The position numbers were made by a program, and so were the translations under genes. From NCBI RefSeq assembly GCF_902459465.1, contig NC_047063.1, positions 25,589,055-25,653,054 of the forward strand: a stretch of DNA of 64,000 nucleotides, read 5' to 3'. The stretch comes from Asterias rubens. Its lineage: Eukaryota > Echinodermata > Asteroidea > Forcipulatida > Asteriidae. Positions within the stretch are counted from its first letter, which is position 1. Each line of letters starts with the position of its first letter. Positions 39,692 to 51,000 of this stretch are shown here, piece by piece. Under the pieces are notes generated by a model. The model worked only from the letters and a program-made list of their open reading frames with translations. It ran no database searches and was not told the DNA's origin.

Positions 39692-42600
39692 CTGTAAAAA
39701 AACAAAAAACAGTAATGGTGTGTTAGACTTTAATAAGCTAGGGGGAAAACGGTAAGGTTTCCCCATGGGTGAGCATAGTACCACAACACCACAGAAATAG
39801 GAAATGAAGATTATTTGCGAACATCCACTGTACGCGAACGCTTAAGAATGGCAACCCGCAAAAGAGGCATAAAGTCAAAGAGCAACTGGTCCCTTCTCAT
39901 ACTACAATATTTTGGTATGTCGTACTGTTAGTAGTTTAGGGTGAACATTTAGAAACATGACTCATTTGAAATGGGAATGTCCAAAGTACTTGCATTTTGA
40001 CTGGCGTATACAAAGCATCCTACAAGCACTATACAAGAGCTTAAATAGTTATACAAGCATACATGTTTTTGGAACTATTCAGCGTTTGTCGTTGCATCCC
40101 TACCAGAGATTAGTGACGAGAGGTATCGATACATGGCGCTACCTATGGTATTGAGGCTAGGGTATAAGGTTTGTAAACTCTTTAAAAAAATAATATTGTT
40201 CAAATTTCTCCAAGTACTTGGATAAACATCAAAGCACACAAAGTGTGAATCTTACATGGAACTGCTTGATGTTAGGACGTCTGCATTTCTTGGCAGATAC
40301 TGTCTCCACCTTCATGATCTGGATACAGGAGGCCCTTGCTCTGTGACGAGCACCCATGTCACGGTCTAAAGAAAACAAGAAATGTTAATTACTATCAAGT
40401 CATGACAGTTGAAAGCATCCACATCTCACTTGATACTTTGGACTTTTGTAGCAACTTGTTTCACTCCCATGAACATAATTATTGGTTCTGACAGGCGACA
40501 AGCAGCCAAATAATTTCTGTATGCACATTTTAGAATTGGCAAGCAGAGACATTAACTTTGTGCCAACGTATGATGTGCAAAAAGTAAAGCATGGTGTTCG
40601 GCACAATACATCTGTGAAGCACACAATACTACTTAGATTGCACAGCACAGACATCTTAAAGGATTCGAGTACCTTTTCAAAATGTCCACAGATTTACATT
40701 AAACTTACAGGGTTTGAAGATAATGATAGTGGAAAGCTTCCCTTCAAATATTACTATTTAAGGTTATGTAGTTTTTGAGAAATGAGTAAAACAAGTCACA
40801 AAATAGTTTTGGTCTCATGAGACCAAAACTATTTTAGCATGTAAAATCCCTTTAACCAGTTGTGATATTATACCAAAACCATAGCATAACTGGTTAATAC
40901 GTTTTTACATGCTAAAACTGAGATGAAAGTTATTACTTTTACTCATTTCTCAAAAACTACAGCACCTCAGTAAGTCAAATTTCAAGGGAAGCTTTCTACT
41001 ATAATAATCTTCAAACTGTAAGTTTGATGTATATCTGTGGACATTGTGTTTTTTGTTAGTAAAAAGTACATATACCCTTTAAAAGATGAATCATGTTCTG
41101 TAAAACTTTCCTTCCAATTTACTTGGTGGTTGATTCTTGCTTTATGCATGAAATAACAGCCCCATCAGTTGCCAGTACACAGCACAGTTCTTAGTTTGAT
41201 TTTCCTCCTAATGTACTAGGTGACTAATCCTTTCAGGATTATGCATATAATCCTTTGAACATGAACTTACAGCATTGTGTGACAGCCCCAGCAGTGGTCA
41301 GATCACGGTACTCTCTGTACATGTTGTGGGATCCACTCCTAGAGTCATATCGAAGCCAGATGCCGAAATTCTTTATCTTTGTTGGCTTGGTCTCGTAGAT
41401 CTTTTGGAAGGGGATGGGTGAGTAAAAAAAACAAAATATTATCATTTGTTATATAATAGGCACTTTCTTCCAGAATGTTATAAAAATATGTTTACGTTTA
41501 CATTTACATTTCTCGGAGAACAAAACCTGAAGGTACCAGTGAAGCTTTCCTCAGTCTTAGAAATTTGTGTAGCAACTTGTTTCACTCCCATGAACATGAT
41601 TGTTGGTTCTGACAGGCGACAAGCAGCCAAAGATTATTATTTGCACATTTTAGAATTGGCAAACAGAGACAAAACACTCTGTGCCAACGTATGATGTGCA
41701 TTTCTCATGACATTAGTTGTATCAGCAATGAAGAATCTCAAATGTTTCCGGAGAGCATGACAAATGGCCAGAACAGCACTGTGCAGTCCTGATTCACAGT
41801 AAAGCTTCTTTTATATGAAAAGAAAACCTTAACAACCAAAGATGATGAAAATCAAGCCTCGACCGTTGTAATTGATAAATAGCCAGACATGTTCATTCTT
41901 GTGATGTGAAAAATGAAGCAGAATGAAGGGCAGAAAGCATACAAATTTGTTTTAAGCAGCCTTAATGGATCACCCTGTGTTAAAACATTATTAAACAAGT
42001 TTGTGTACCTTCCGACAGGAGACGATTTCCCCTCTGGTCTTCTTGATTTTCTTCAGTTTCTTGATGAAGTACCAAAAGCGGGACTTGGCGGACACATGGT
42101 CTGATGCAAAGATGCGCATCTTGTAGAGGGCAGGAATGCGCACCTTATCGGTGGGCACCCTCCGACCAATCACATGGTACTCCTTCAGCTGTTAGTGAAT
42201 AAAAAAGGCAGTTAATTCATAGTGTTACACAAAATAAAAATTAAGTGTAGTATTCAGCAGAACTGGGTTTTTTTTAAATACCTTCCAGTACCTCTTGGCT
42301 AGTGGTTTTTTTCTACCTGATACTAGCTAGCCCACCTTGTTGGGCTGTTATGGCTCTCTTTTAACACACTTACCTGAATTAGCACCTATTTCTGGATTAT
42401 TCACTCGACATTAACCTTCAAAACTTGGATTTGGAAGTCTTGGAAATCTTTTAAGAACTTCCTTGTTCATGTTGTTACTGTTGCGATAACGTAACCCTCC
42501 TCCCGATGGCGTAGTTGGAGGGTTACGAAGCATGCTCGAATTGTAAAGGGAGAAATGGTCTAGTCAGCAGATTTGCTCAATTTTTACCACTTTCAAAAAA

Positions 42601-44451
42601 TCATGCCACAAATTCTTGGAACACAAATTTAATCCTCAATGTCTAATGAATAACACTCAAAAACACAATTAAGAAAATATGCAGAAAAAAAAGGACAAAA
42701 ACTTACCAGATCTCGGAGCAAAACAAGTCACAAATTTCACAGGTTCTATTTTGAACCTGTCGCTGACCATTTTGTGACTTCCCGATATGTTCAACGCTTT
42801 ATTTTTTAGTCACTACGCGCTGAACCGCAGGTACCAGCCAATTGATTGACTAACTGCCAAGCTGCGGTCGAGTTGGACTAACCCATTCTGTAAAAGTGGT
42901 GTTAAAAGGCAGTGCGTGCAAACTATGTGAGTGAATGGTGGGCAAAGTAAACGGACAGCCCACAGGCACTGCCACATAACACCCCTTTTACCCAATGGTT
43001 TAGTCCACGCGGCTCGGCAGGTCATCAATTCATTTGGCTGGTACCTACGGTTCAGCGCTTGGTAACCAAAAAATTAAGCGTTGAACGTTGAACATATCAA
43101 GGCACAAAATGGTCATGCGACATATCAATCTGGGCTATTTATGACTGTTTCGCTCAGGGATCTCATAAGTTTTTGCCCCTTTTTTCAAAATGTTTTCTCA
43201 ATGGTGTTTTAAGTGTTGTTCATTAGGCCATGAGAATGAAAGTTTTAGATTTGCGTCCGGGCATTTTTGAAAAGACGCGAGCCTTTTTTTCATTTTTCAT
43301 TATTCTGCACACGAAGATGTGCAATCTTCAAATTGCGCAAACTAGAGATCGATACACAAATTTGCCTATCTGCATAGCGCAAATTAAAAATTGCGCAGAA
43401 TATTTTTGCGCAAATTTGTTGATTGCGCTTGACAGATGAACGACAGCAGATGCGTGTTTTACTGCAAATAAAAACGATCGCGATCGCAAACACGATCGCG
43501 GCGGAATGTCCATCTTGTATAAATGCGTAAACATAGCCTTATACCCTTGTTCATTGAATTGATCTTGAAAATTTGTGATGCAGAGTCTTTTTTGTGAAAA
43601 TAATGAAATTTTGTGAAAATAATGACATTTTTTGGCGGTAGCTTTCAGAGCATGCGGGCGGTGGACGCAAATCTATCATTTTCATTCTCATGGCCTCCAT
43701 TGAGGATTAAGTTCGTGTTCATAGAATTTGTGCCATGATTTCTGAAAAACGGTAAAAATAGAACAAATCTGTTGACCAGACTAGCTGTCGAAATTGTACG
43801 TGTTTGACCATTTCGCCCTTAACAATTCGATCATCATGATGATCATGATCATGCTTCATAACCCTCGGAGGAGGGTTACGTTATCACAACATACAAATTA
43901 CATGACTTATGTTGTAACTACATTAAATAAGTAAATAATGTGGCGACTTTAAACTGAAGAATTAGAGGCCAGTTTGAAATAAAATGCTTGGCAGCCCCCC
44001 TATGATTTTTAAAGAAATAAAAAATAAAAACTGAAATCATGAAAAGGCCATCATCCTCCTCTTTTTGGAAAAAATCCGGATGATCAACTGGTAATTTTTC
44101 AAAAACATTTTAACAAAAGTTATATCTCAAAAGTAATATCTACTATTTATTTGACTTTATAGGGGCTGATTAATGACTGATGTTCAATATTATGCATACG
44201 CACGCAAAAAGGCAGTCAGTTGTCCGGATAGTGGGCAGCAAGTATTTTTCAGTGGCAGTTTTTCAATGGCGATTAGTGCAGAATAATAACTCGACTTTAT
44301 GCGACCAATTTATATTCTAGATCCGGAGAAAGCTCCACTAGAATATTGTATGATTAAACATTTTAAAGTCTCTGATGTTTTTTTGATTAACAATTATTTG
44401 TAAATGTTGTAAAATTCGACTTAAATTGCTCACCTGTCCCTTAGCCTTCAT
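39599..44451 (-). CDS. RPL18A: RPL18A, 60S ribosomal protein L18a (eL20), 5 coding exons
   Basis: Structural protein of the large ribosomal subunit. Exons in transcript order: 44451-44434, 42188-42009, 41400-41271, 40365-40256, 39691-39599. All junctions are GT/AG and in phase, giving 531 nt or 176 aa, the same length as human. Diagnostic stretches: [81 protein letters not shown] and [10 protein letters not shown] at the C terminus. The first exon codes only MKAKGQ, as in many ribosomal protein genes where the start sits close to the first donor. A pyrimidine tract just upstream looks like a 5' TOP. Introns 2 and 3 carry snoRNA-like sequences. The gene is convergent with ACAD9 and divergent from RRP9. 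Confidence 0.97.
39692..40255. other. RPL18A intron 4
   Basis: 564 bp with no recognisable repeat and no third copy of the snoRNA-like sequence. Confidence 0.5.
40256..40365 (-). CDS. RPL18A: RPL18A coding exon 4
   Basis: Completes Tyr and reads [20 protein letters not shown] then [16 protein letters not shown]. Acceptor CTTTAG, donor CAT|GTAAGA, phase 0. Confidence 0.96.
40444..40579 (-). ncRNA. Candidate H/ACA snoRNA, copy in RPL18A intron 3
   Basis: 136 nt on the host-gene strand, similar along its length to the copy in intron 2. The 5' hairpin has closing stem TGCACAT/ATGTGCA, an internal pocket (CATACG facing TTCTAAA) and upper stem TTGGC/GCCAA. The H box ACAGAA fits ANANNA. The 3' hairpin is closed by GGCTGCTTGT with ACAAGTTGC. 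ACA lies three nt from the end (ACAAAA). The first upper stem is weaker than in the other copy. H/ACA snoRNAs guide pseudouridylation of rRNA; the target is not identified here. Confidence 0.75.
40656..41082. mobile_element. TTAA-flanked foldback MITE in RPL18A intron 3
   Basis: The arms of about 190 bp pair throughout: left 'gtccacagatttacatt' and 'aacttacagg', right 'tgatgtatatctgtggac' and 'gtaagttt'. TTAA sits at both edges (40656 and 41079). The inner part holds 'tagttttggtctcatgagac', a second palindrome. Confidence 0.85.
41271..41400 (-). CDS. RPL18A: RPL18A coding exon 3
   Basis: [20 protein letters not shown] then [20 protein letters not shown] and TQC, plus one base. Acceptor CCAAAAG, donor GCT|GTAAGT, phase 1. 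Confidence 0.96.
41565..41700 (-). ncRNA. Candidate H/ACA snoRNA, copy in RPL18A intron 2
   Basis: 136 nt on the host strand. 5' hairpin: TGCACAT pairs with ATGTGCA; pocket CATACG facing TTCTAAA; upper stem TTGGCACAGAG pairs with CTCTGTTTGCCAA. The H box lies in AAATAATAA. The 3' hairpin is closed by GGCTGCTTGT and ACAAGTTGC, and the ACA box is three nt from the end (ACACAA). Length and layout match an H/ACA RNA. Mammalian RPL18A hosts the H/ACA RNA SNORA68, so the location fits; homology to it is not shown here. Confidence 0.8.
42009..42188 (-). CDS. RPL18A: RPL18A coding exon 2
   Basis: 60 codons: [20 protein letters not shown], then [20 protein letters not shown] and [20 protein letters not shown]. 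Acceptor CTAACAG, donor AAG|GTACAC, phase 0. Confidence 0.97.
42482..43889. mobile_element. Large foldback element in RPL18A intron 1, interrupted by another
   Basis: The left arm (42482 to about 42920) begins 'gttgcgataacgtaaccctc' and pairs with a right arm ending 'gagggttacgttatcacaac' at 43889. Matches include 'accattttgtg' with 'cacaaaatggt' and 'ggtaccagccaa' with 'ttggctggtacc'. The right arm is split at about 43224/43697 by a second foldback element. Without it the palindrome is about 0.94 kb. No coding capacity is seen. Confidence 0.88.
43222..43697. mobile_element. Nested foldback element inside the larger palindrome
   Basis: Ends 'ggccatgagaatgaaag' and 'ttttcattctcatggcc' are inverted, with 'tttgcgtccgg' and 'ggacgcaaat' further in. 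The middle is full of 'ttgcgcaa' type words (43320-43430). GGCC at both edges is either a target duplication or part of the terminus. Confidence 0.85.
43890..44433. other. RPL18A intron 1, proximal part
   Basis: AT-rich sequence with no recognisable feature; the first donor is CAG|GTGAGC at 44433. Confidence 0.5.
44434..44451 (-). CDS. RPL18A: RPL18A coding exon 1
   Basis: Six codons, MKAKGQ, matching human MKASGT at the start of the protein. Context GCCATGA; donor CAG|GTGAGC, phase 0. Confidence 0.93.
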
Positions 44452-44463
44452 GGCTGATTCCAC

Positions 44464-44479
44464 GAGGAGAGAAAAGAGA
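44464..44479 (-). promoter_or_regulatory. 5' TOP-like pyrimidine tract of RPL18A
   Basis: On the minus strand TCTCTTTTCTCTCCTC runs from 44479 to 44464, 12 nt before the start codon. Ribosomal protein mRNAs in animals usually begin with such a tract, which gives mTOR/LARP1 translational control. This implies a 5' UTR of about 27 nt. Confidence 0.7.
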
Positions 44480-45003
44480 CCGTGGATTATCACTGGTGTC
44501 CTTATCTAGCTGCTGCAATTGCCTTAGCCTGTGTGGGGACACTCTGCCGGATACCAGTTTTATATACGGTGGCCGAAAAAAAGAATAAGTATTATTTTAA
44601 AAGATAGAAGTTTTAATAATTAATAAGGATTTTTTGTTAATAATCACACATAAAAATCTATAAAGAAAATAAATTGCAGTCAAACATGTTTAGTATGGTT
44701 TATTTTTACTTGGTAATAAATGTTCCTCTATGGAAAATGGAAACGATGTTGACTAGACTTGTTCAAGTTCTGACGGGAGAGCTGCTGCGTATGATAACTT
44801 GAGATCGGACTGGACAAGTTTATGACCCACGTGTTTTTCGGTGGCCACACTGCGGACGAACCACTAACCAACGATACGACGAGTGTCGTATTATAGGGTT
44901 CCTATTATTGTGCATGGTTTAATGGAATGGAAGTGAAGTTGCTTTCTGTCCCCTCCGAATTTAACTTCTTGCTTGTTGAGTGTAAAGACCTGTAATTTCA
45001 ACA
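44480..45003. promoter_or_regulatory. Shared divergent promoter region RPL18A / RRP9
   Basis: About 520 bp separate the RPL18A TOP tract from the RRP9 start codon. A TATA-like 'ttttatatac' lies near 44552-44561. No other gene is present, so both promoters must lie here unless an upstream noncoding exon exists. Confidence 0.55.
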
Positions 45004-45057
45004 ATGTCATTCTTTATAAGAGGCTCAGCTACAAAGAAGAAGTCTGTCGGCAAAAAG
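45004..45057 (+). CDS. RRP9: RRP9 coding exon 1
   Basis: MSFFIRGSATKKKSVGKK, 18 codons, a basic N terminus suited to nucleolar localisation. Donor AAG|GTAAGT, phase 0. Confidence 0.85.
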
Positions 45058-48000
45058 GTAAGTCATTCCCTAATTCCTGTGTCTATTCTCTATCTGTGAC
45101 GGTGTAAAACAATATAGGAAATGGTGATGATATATGTACCGGTCACTTCGGCACCTTGCAAACTCGGCACCTGCAAACTCGGCACCTTGTAAACTCGGCA
45201 CCTTGTAAACTCGGCACCAACAACCTCGGCACCTTGCAAACTCGGCACCCACGAACTCGGCACATGTAGACAATACAAACTCGGCACCCAGTCTAGTAGC
45301 CCGACTTGGTGTGGCCAAGGCTAGCTGAATCCACTTGTGTGGCCAAGCAAGCAAGGCTAGCTGAATCCGGATTCAGCTCGCCTTGGCCACACAAGTGGGG
45401 CTAGGCAGTAGGCACCCAGTTGAAAAAGTTTGATTTTCACACTGCATGGTAGGCCTCATTTTTGATGTAAAAGTTCAGTTCCACCATAGTCCCATAAAAA
45501 GCTTGATCCTGTTACAAAGTTATTAGGCCCTAGTATAGTATAGTTCGGTTTCGTCCGCTATCGTCTCCCGTAACCTCAAAGGTTACGGGTACGTTTACGA
45601 CTTACACTACGTTTACGTTTACGTTGATACTCGGCAGAATCCTTAAGTGAGGCTGTAAGGCCAAGGGTGCTTGTTTGTATGCAGTGCAGATCGGACACAA
45701 AAGTGCTAACTCAGACACAAAACTGAAGAAACTGAAGGTGATGAAGACAAAACAACTGGAACTCAACTAGTGCTAGACAAAGTGCAAATAAAACTGGGCT
45801 GCTGCTTATAGACTTGATGCTACTCCTCCCTTGAAGGACTCGTAAGGTTGGGGCGGCCAACACCACAACTGGGAGCGAGTTCCAGAGTTTGACTGTTCTT
45901 GGAAAGTAGGAACTACCATAATAGCTGGGTGCGGCTAGTGATGGCCAGGAGTTTGCAAGGGTGGTAGGATCTGTTGTTGAAGCGAATCATTGGAGGTAAT
46001 GGGAGGCATTGATGGCGACAAGGTTGTGCTTTGTAGAGCATTGACAGACTGGCGGCCTGTCTTCTCCATTCAAGTGACTTCCACTCAAGCTCTTGTAGCA
46101 TGGAAGAAACACTGTCTCTACGTTAGCACCTACCTCTGAAGGACAAGTCTGGCTGCACGTCTTTGAACACTCTCCACTCTGGTGATGTCTTTTTTGCTGT
46201 GTCTCTCACGCGTAAAACGATGATGGTTTAATGAATTTTAGAATCACAGTGTCTCCTTTTTTTCTTTTTTTTCGCCAAAATTAGACTCTTTGTGTCCTTT
46301 GATATCTCATTGTCTGGGGGGATCGACAGAAAATCCACTTCGCAATCTCTAAAATTGTTAAAAATTATAAATTCTTACCGTCATTCAGTCCCCAACTACT
46401 CCAAATATTGAATGCCCAAGGAGTCTATAAATGAAATAAGTTTGATAATCGGTTGTGTAGTTCTTGAGATGGTCCCACTTCCGGTTGACTAGGAAGTAGG
46501 GGTCAACTTCAGGTCACGGTTTTTCAAGTTAATATTTTATGCTTAAGGAGTTTATAACTGAAAAGAGTTTGAAAATCTGCTGTAAAGTTCTTGAGATATG
46601 GTCCCACTTCCGGTTGACCAGGAAGTAGGGGTCAACTTGAGGTCACGGTTTTTCAAAGTTAATATTTTATGCCTAAGGACTTTATAACTGAAAAGAGTTT
46701 GAAAATCTGCTGTATAGTTCTTGAGATATGGTCCCACTTCCGGTTGACGCGGAAGTAGAGGTCAACTTGAGGTTACAATTTTTTTCAAATTAATCTCCAA
46801 CCCCCAAGGAGTCTTGAGATATGATGCTGCAAAGATTTCCAAAATAATATGCAAATGAGGGTCACGTGGTTAATTAATATGTTTTATGATATGAATTAAG
46901 CTAAACATCCTAAAGCTTCCATTTGATATTATTTTATGTATTTAAAAACACATAATTAATTTGTAGGATACTCCTTTATTTTGAGAAATTTCAATTGCAC
47001 GATTTCTGCACCGTAATGTCTGTATCTGACTCTGTATTTGTATGTGTACATCGCACAGACCAAAACTGTCATAACATGTCAAGCTATAACTTCCCCTATA
47101 GAACACGGCCCAGTTTTATGGCTCTGTCTGCTTCAACCAAACTCTGCCCATTTATTATACAACCACCATTCTCCGCTTAGTTTGCAAGCGCTGACTGTGC
47201 AAGTTCAAAGCAAAGATTACATATGATAAGTTTCCCCGCGCACAAGCAAAAATATCCCTGCTAAGCTGTGAAATATGCTTTATGTAAGCGATAATATCCG
47301 CGCTTCTGAAGTGTCAATTCTTTGCTTACGCAGTGAAGCAGAGTAAAATTGGACCAGTCTCACAAGATTTCCCCTCATGTACATGTACTAACAATCTTTT
47401 TTGACTTTACATGTTTGAAGTGTTAGGCCTTACCAAACCTACTTAAAGGGCAAAATTTCATGGTTCTCATAACCACCAAAGTCTGCGCTTACGATCACCA
47501 TTTTCCGCTTACTGTGCAAGCGCCGAATAAAATGTGCGAGCTTGGAAGCACACAAAAAAAAAAAATCCCTGCTAAGCCATGTAAGCAGTCTATTTCGCTT
47601 GATGTAAGCGCAGAATTCACTGTTTCTGCTAATAAAGCAAGTTCCCATCATGACTCGACTAGTCGCACCTCAAACCTAACTACGACACTTGTCGAGATAA
47701 AATACGGATTCTCAAGGTTTGTGCCGCTATGTGCCGCAAAGCCAATACTAATTATGTTGCGAATGGGCAACTAGTGAAATTTACTACTCGACTAGTCGCA
47801 CGTCAAACCTAACTATGACACTTGTCGAGATAAAATACGGATTCTCAGGATTTGTGACTTGTCGAGATAAAATACGGATTCTCAAGATTTGTGCCGCTAT
47901 GTGACGCAAAGGAAATATTATTTATGTTGCGAATGGGTGACTACTAGTGAAATTTATTACTCGACTAGTCGCACCTCGAACCTAACTACGATATTGTCGA

Positions 48001-51000
48001 GATAAAATACGGATTCTCACACTAGTTGCCCCGGGCACACTAGTCGCCCCAGCCTACTTTTGTCACAAGTACATGTAAAGCACGGTTCCTGTGAATGCAA
48101 ATCAAATTTTTAAGTCACTGTTTTCGCAGTGAAAGTTTCGCAGGAGTTCAGCACAATTAGTCAACTGTAGCAAACTTTTTGCTACACACATTGTGATTAT
48201 AATTATTAATTTCTGAGACACTGCCAATTACTTTGTATCCTGTCAACCACACTTTATTTGACTATTCTATCATTGTTAAACTTATTATCATTTAATATTG
48301 CCCCATCTCAAGTGCCAATAAATATGCTGCCGTTGGTTTCACCAAACTCTTCCTAACTTGGGATTAATTTTAGGACATATACGAGTTAAGTTCCTTAACC
48401 GTGAGTGTCTTCGGCGAGCGGATAAGAGCGCCGAACTCAAGTTCTGGTGCTGAGTCACCAGAGTGTGGGTTCGAATCCCGGTCGTGACACTTGTGTCCTT
48501 GAGCAAGATACTTCACTATAATTGCTTCTCTTCACCCAGGGGTATACATAGGTACCTGCGAGGGTAGAGGTTGATATTGTGAATGAAAAAGCCTTTGGAG
48601 CGATATAAACTGTTGCCCAGGTTGTATACTCTCAAGGGAGCTGAGAAACAATAAAAGGGATGTTATTGGCCCTATGACCAGAGCACTAATGTAAAGTGCA
48701 TTGATATGGATATTGTGAAATGCGCTATAAGAATTGTTATTGTTATTATTATTTTTTGTTCAGCAGAGTGTGGGTTTGAATCCTGGTTGTGACATTTGTG
48801 TTCTTGGGCAAGACATTTAACCATTTAAAGCTTCTCTCCCGCGAGGGGTAAATGGGTACCTGCAAGGGCAGAGTTGGTTCTTGTGATTGATTAACTTAGT
48901 GCGCTACATATTTGGCAGCACAGGCTGTATACTCCCCAGGGAGCTGAGATGGTTTAATAATGATTTGAGGCCCAGTGACCAGAATGTGTAAGCCCTTTGA
49001 GACGTCCTTCTGGTGTATAAACATAATAATAAAATCAAAATCTTTAAAAAGTCACCGAGCTATCTAAACTGCGTGTTTTGATGAAGTCAACAACGTTTAA
49101 ACAAATCTGCATGATAATAACAATCTGGTAATTGAATAATATTCCTAATTTCTGATTTAGGATTCCTCAGGTAAATCTAAACGAGATGTGAGTACTGCTG
49201 CAATTAACAAACTCAGGAAGAAGAAAGCCAAGTTGACTGAAGAGATTGTTAGTGATTCATCTGATGATGAAATGTAAGTTTTGCCTATTGTACAAGGAAT
49301 AGATCAAATGTAGTTCTGATACAATGCTTGAAGTACAATTAGGTTCCAGATACGTTTCTTGAAATTGGGCTGTGCTTTACCAGGGCTCTATTTAATCACT
49401 TGTTCAGCACACAAACACTAGTCTTGGTTCTCAGGCAGTGGACTGGACATCGCCACTCGGCAGTAATAATAAAGAAAAAGCAGGCTTCTCCACCGACAGA
49501 AAAATTGTCCAACCCACCTGTAACCTGGTACCTTAGACTACAACATGTACTAAGTACCATACCATCCTACAGGCCCTGTGCTCAAACTTAATGTTAAGTA
49601 GTGAACCACCACTACCAGTGTAGTAAACTGTGTGTTTTATTTTCTTGCCCAAGCTTGCCCCAGGAAGGGGCATTGTCATAAATGTGCCTGTGATGCAATA
49701 ATTGTAGCAATTGCAACCAGTCTATCTGCCAAATGCAGTTAAATTTGCACGCACTCAAATAAATCTACACATTTTAACAGTTATTATTTTTATTCATATC
49801 TGAAATGGACGGTGAGCAAAATCAGCATGTTTTTCTCAAAGTTTGTTTTTGAATTTCTCCTTTACCCAGTGATACCCCAACCAATAAGCGAAAGGTTGTC
49901 CCATCCTCATCTGAATCCGAATCTGAAGAGGAAACTGCACAGGAAAAGAGACTTCGTCTAACCAAGCAGTATTTAGCACAGCTTGCAGATGAAGGTAGGT
50001 AAACTTGTCAACTGTTGGTTGTGTGCTCTGTAAGGCAGAGTCTGTTGGGATCAGAGACTTCATCTAACCAAGCAGTATTCCGCACAGCTTGCAGATGAAG
50101 GTAGTTAAACTTGTCAACTGTTGGTTGTGTGCTCTTTAGGGGCAGAGTCTGTTGGGAAAAGAGACTTCGTCTAACCAAGCAGTATTTGACACAGCTTGAA
50201 GTTGAATCTGAAGGTAGGTAAACTTGTCAACTGTTGGTTGTGTGTTCTGTAAGGCAGAGTCTGTTGGGATCAGAGACTTCATCTAATCATTTGGCACAGC
50301 TTGCAGATGAAGGTAGTTAAACTTGTCAACTGTTGGTTGTGTGCTCTTTAGGGGCAGAGTCTGTTCGAAAAAGAGACTTCGTCTAACCAAGCAGTATTTG
50401 ACACAGCTTGAAGTTGAATCTGAAGGTAGGTAAACTTGTCAACTGTTGGTTGTGTGTTCTGTAAGGCAGAGTCTGTTGGGATCAGAGACTTCATCTAATC
50501 ATTTGGCACAGCTTACAGATGAAGGTAGGTAAACTTGTCAACTGTTGGTTGTGTGCTCTGAACGGGCAGAGTTTGTTTGGAAAAGAGACTTCGTCTAACC
50601 AAGCAGTATTCGGCACTGCTTGAAGTTGAAGCTGAAGGTACATGTAGGTAAACTTGTCAACTGTTGGTTGTGTGCTCTGTAGGGCAGAGTCTGTTCAGAA
50701 AAGGGACTTCATCTAATCATTTGGCACAGCTTGCAGATGAAGGTAGGTAAACTTGTCAACTGTTGGTTTAGTGCTCTTCGTCTAACCAAGCAGTATTCGG
50801 CACAGCTTGAAGTTGAAGCTGAAGGTACATGTAGGTAAACTTGTCAACTGTTGGTTGTGTGCTCTGTAGGGCAGAGTCTGTTCAGAAAAAGGACTTCATC
50901 TAATCATTTGGCACAGCTTGCAGATGAAGGTAGGTAAACTTGTCAACTGTGGGATGTGTGCTCTTCGTCTAACCAAGCAGTAGTCGGCACAGCTTGAAGT

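Noticed and set aside
44552..44561. TATA box for RPL18A
   Set aside because: On the minus strand it lies about 75 to 80 bp upstream of the TOP tract, too far for a TATA box acting on that start; kept only as a feature of the shared promoter region.
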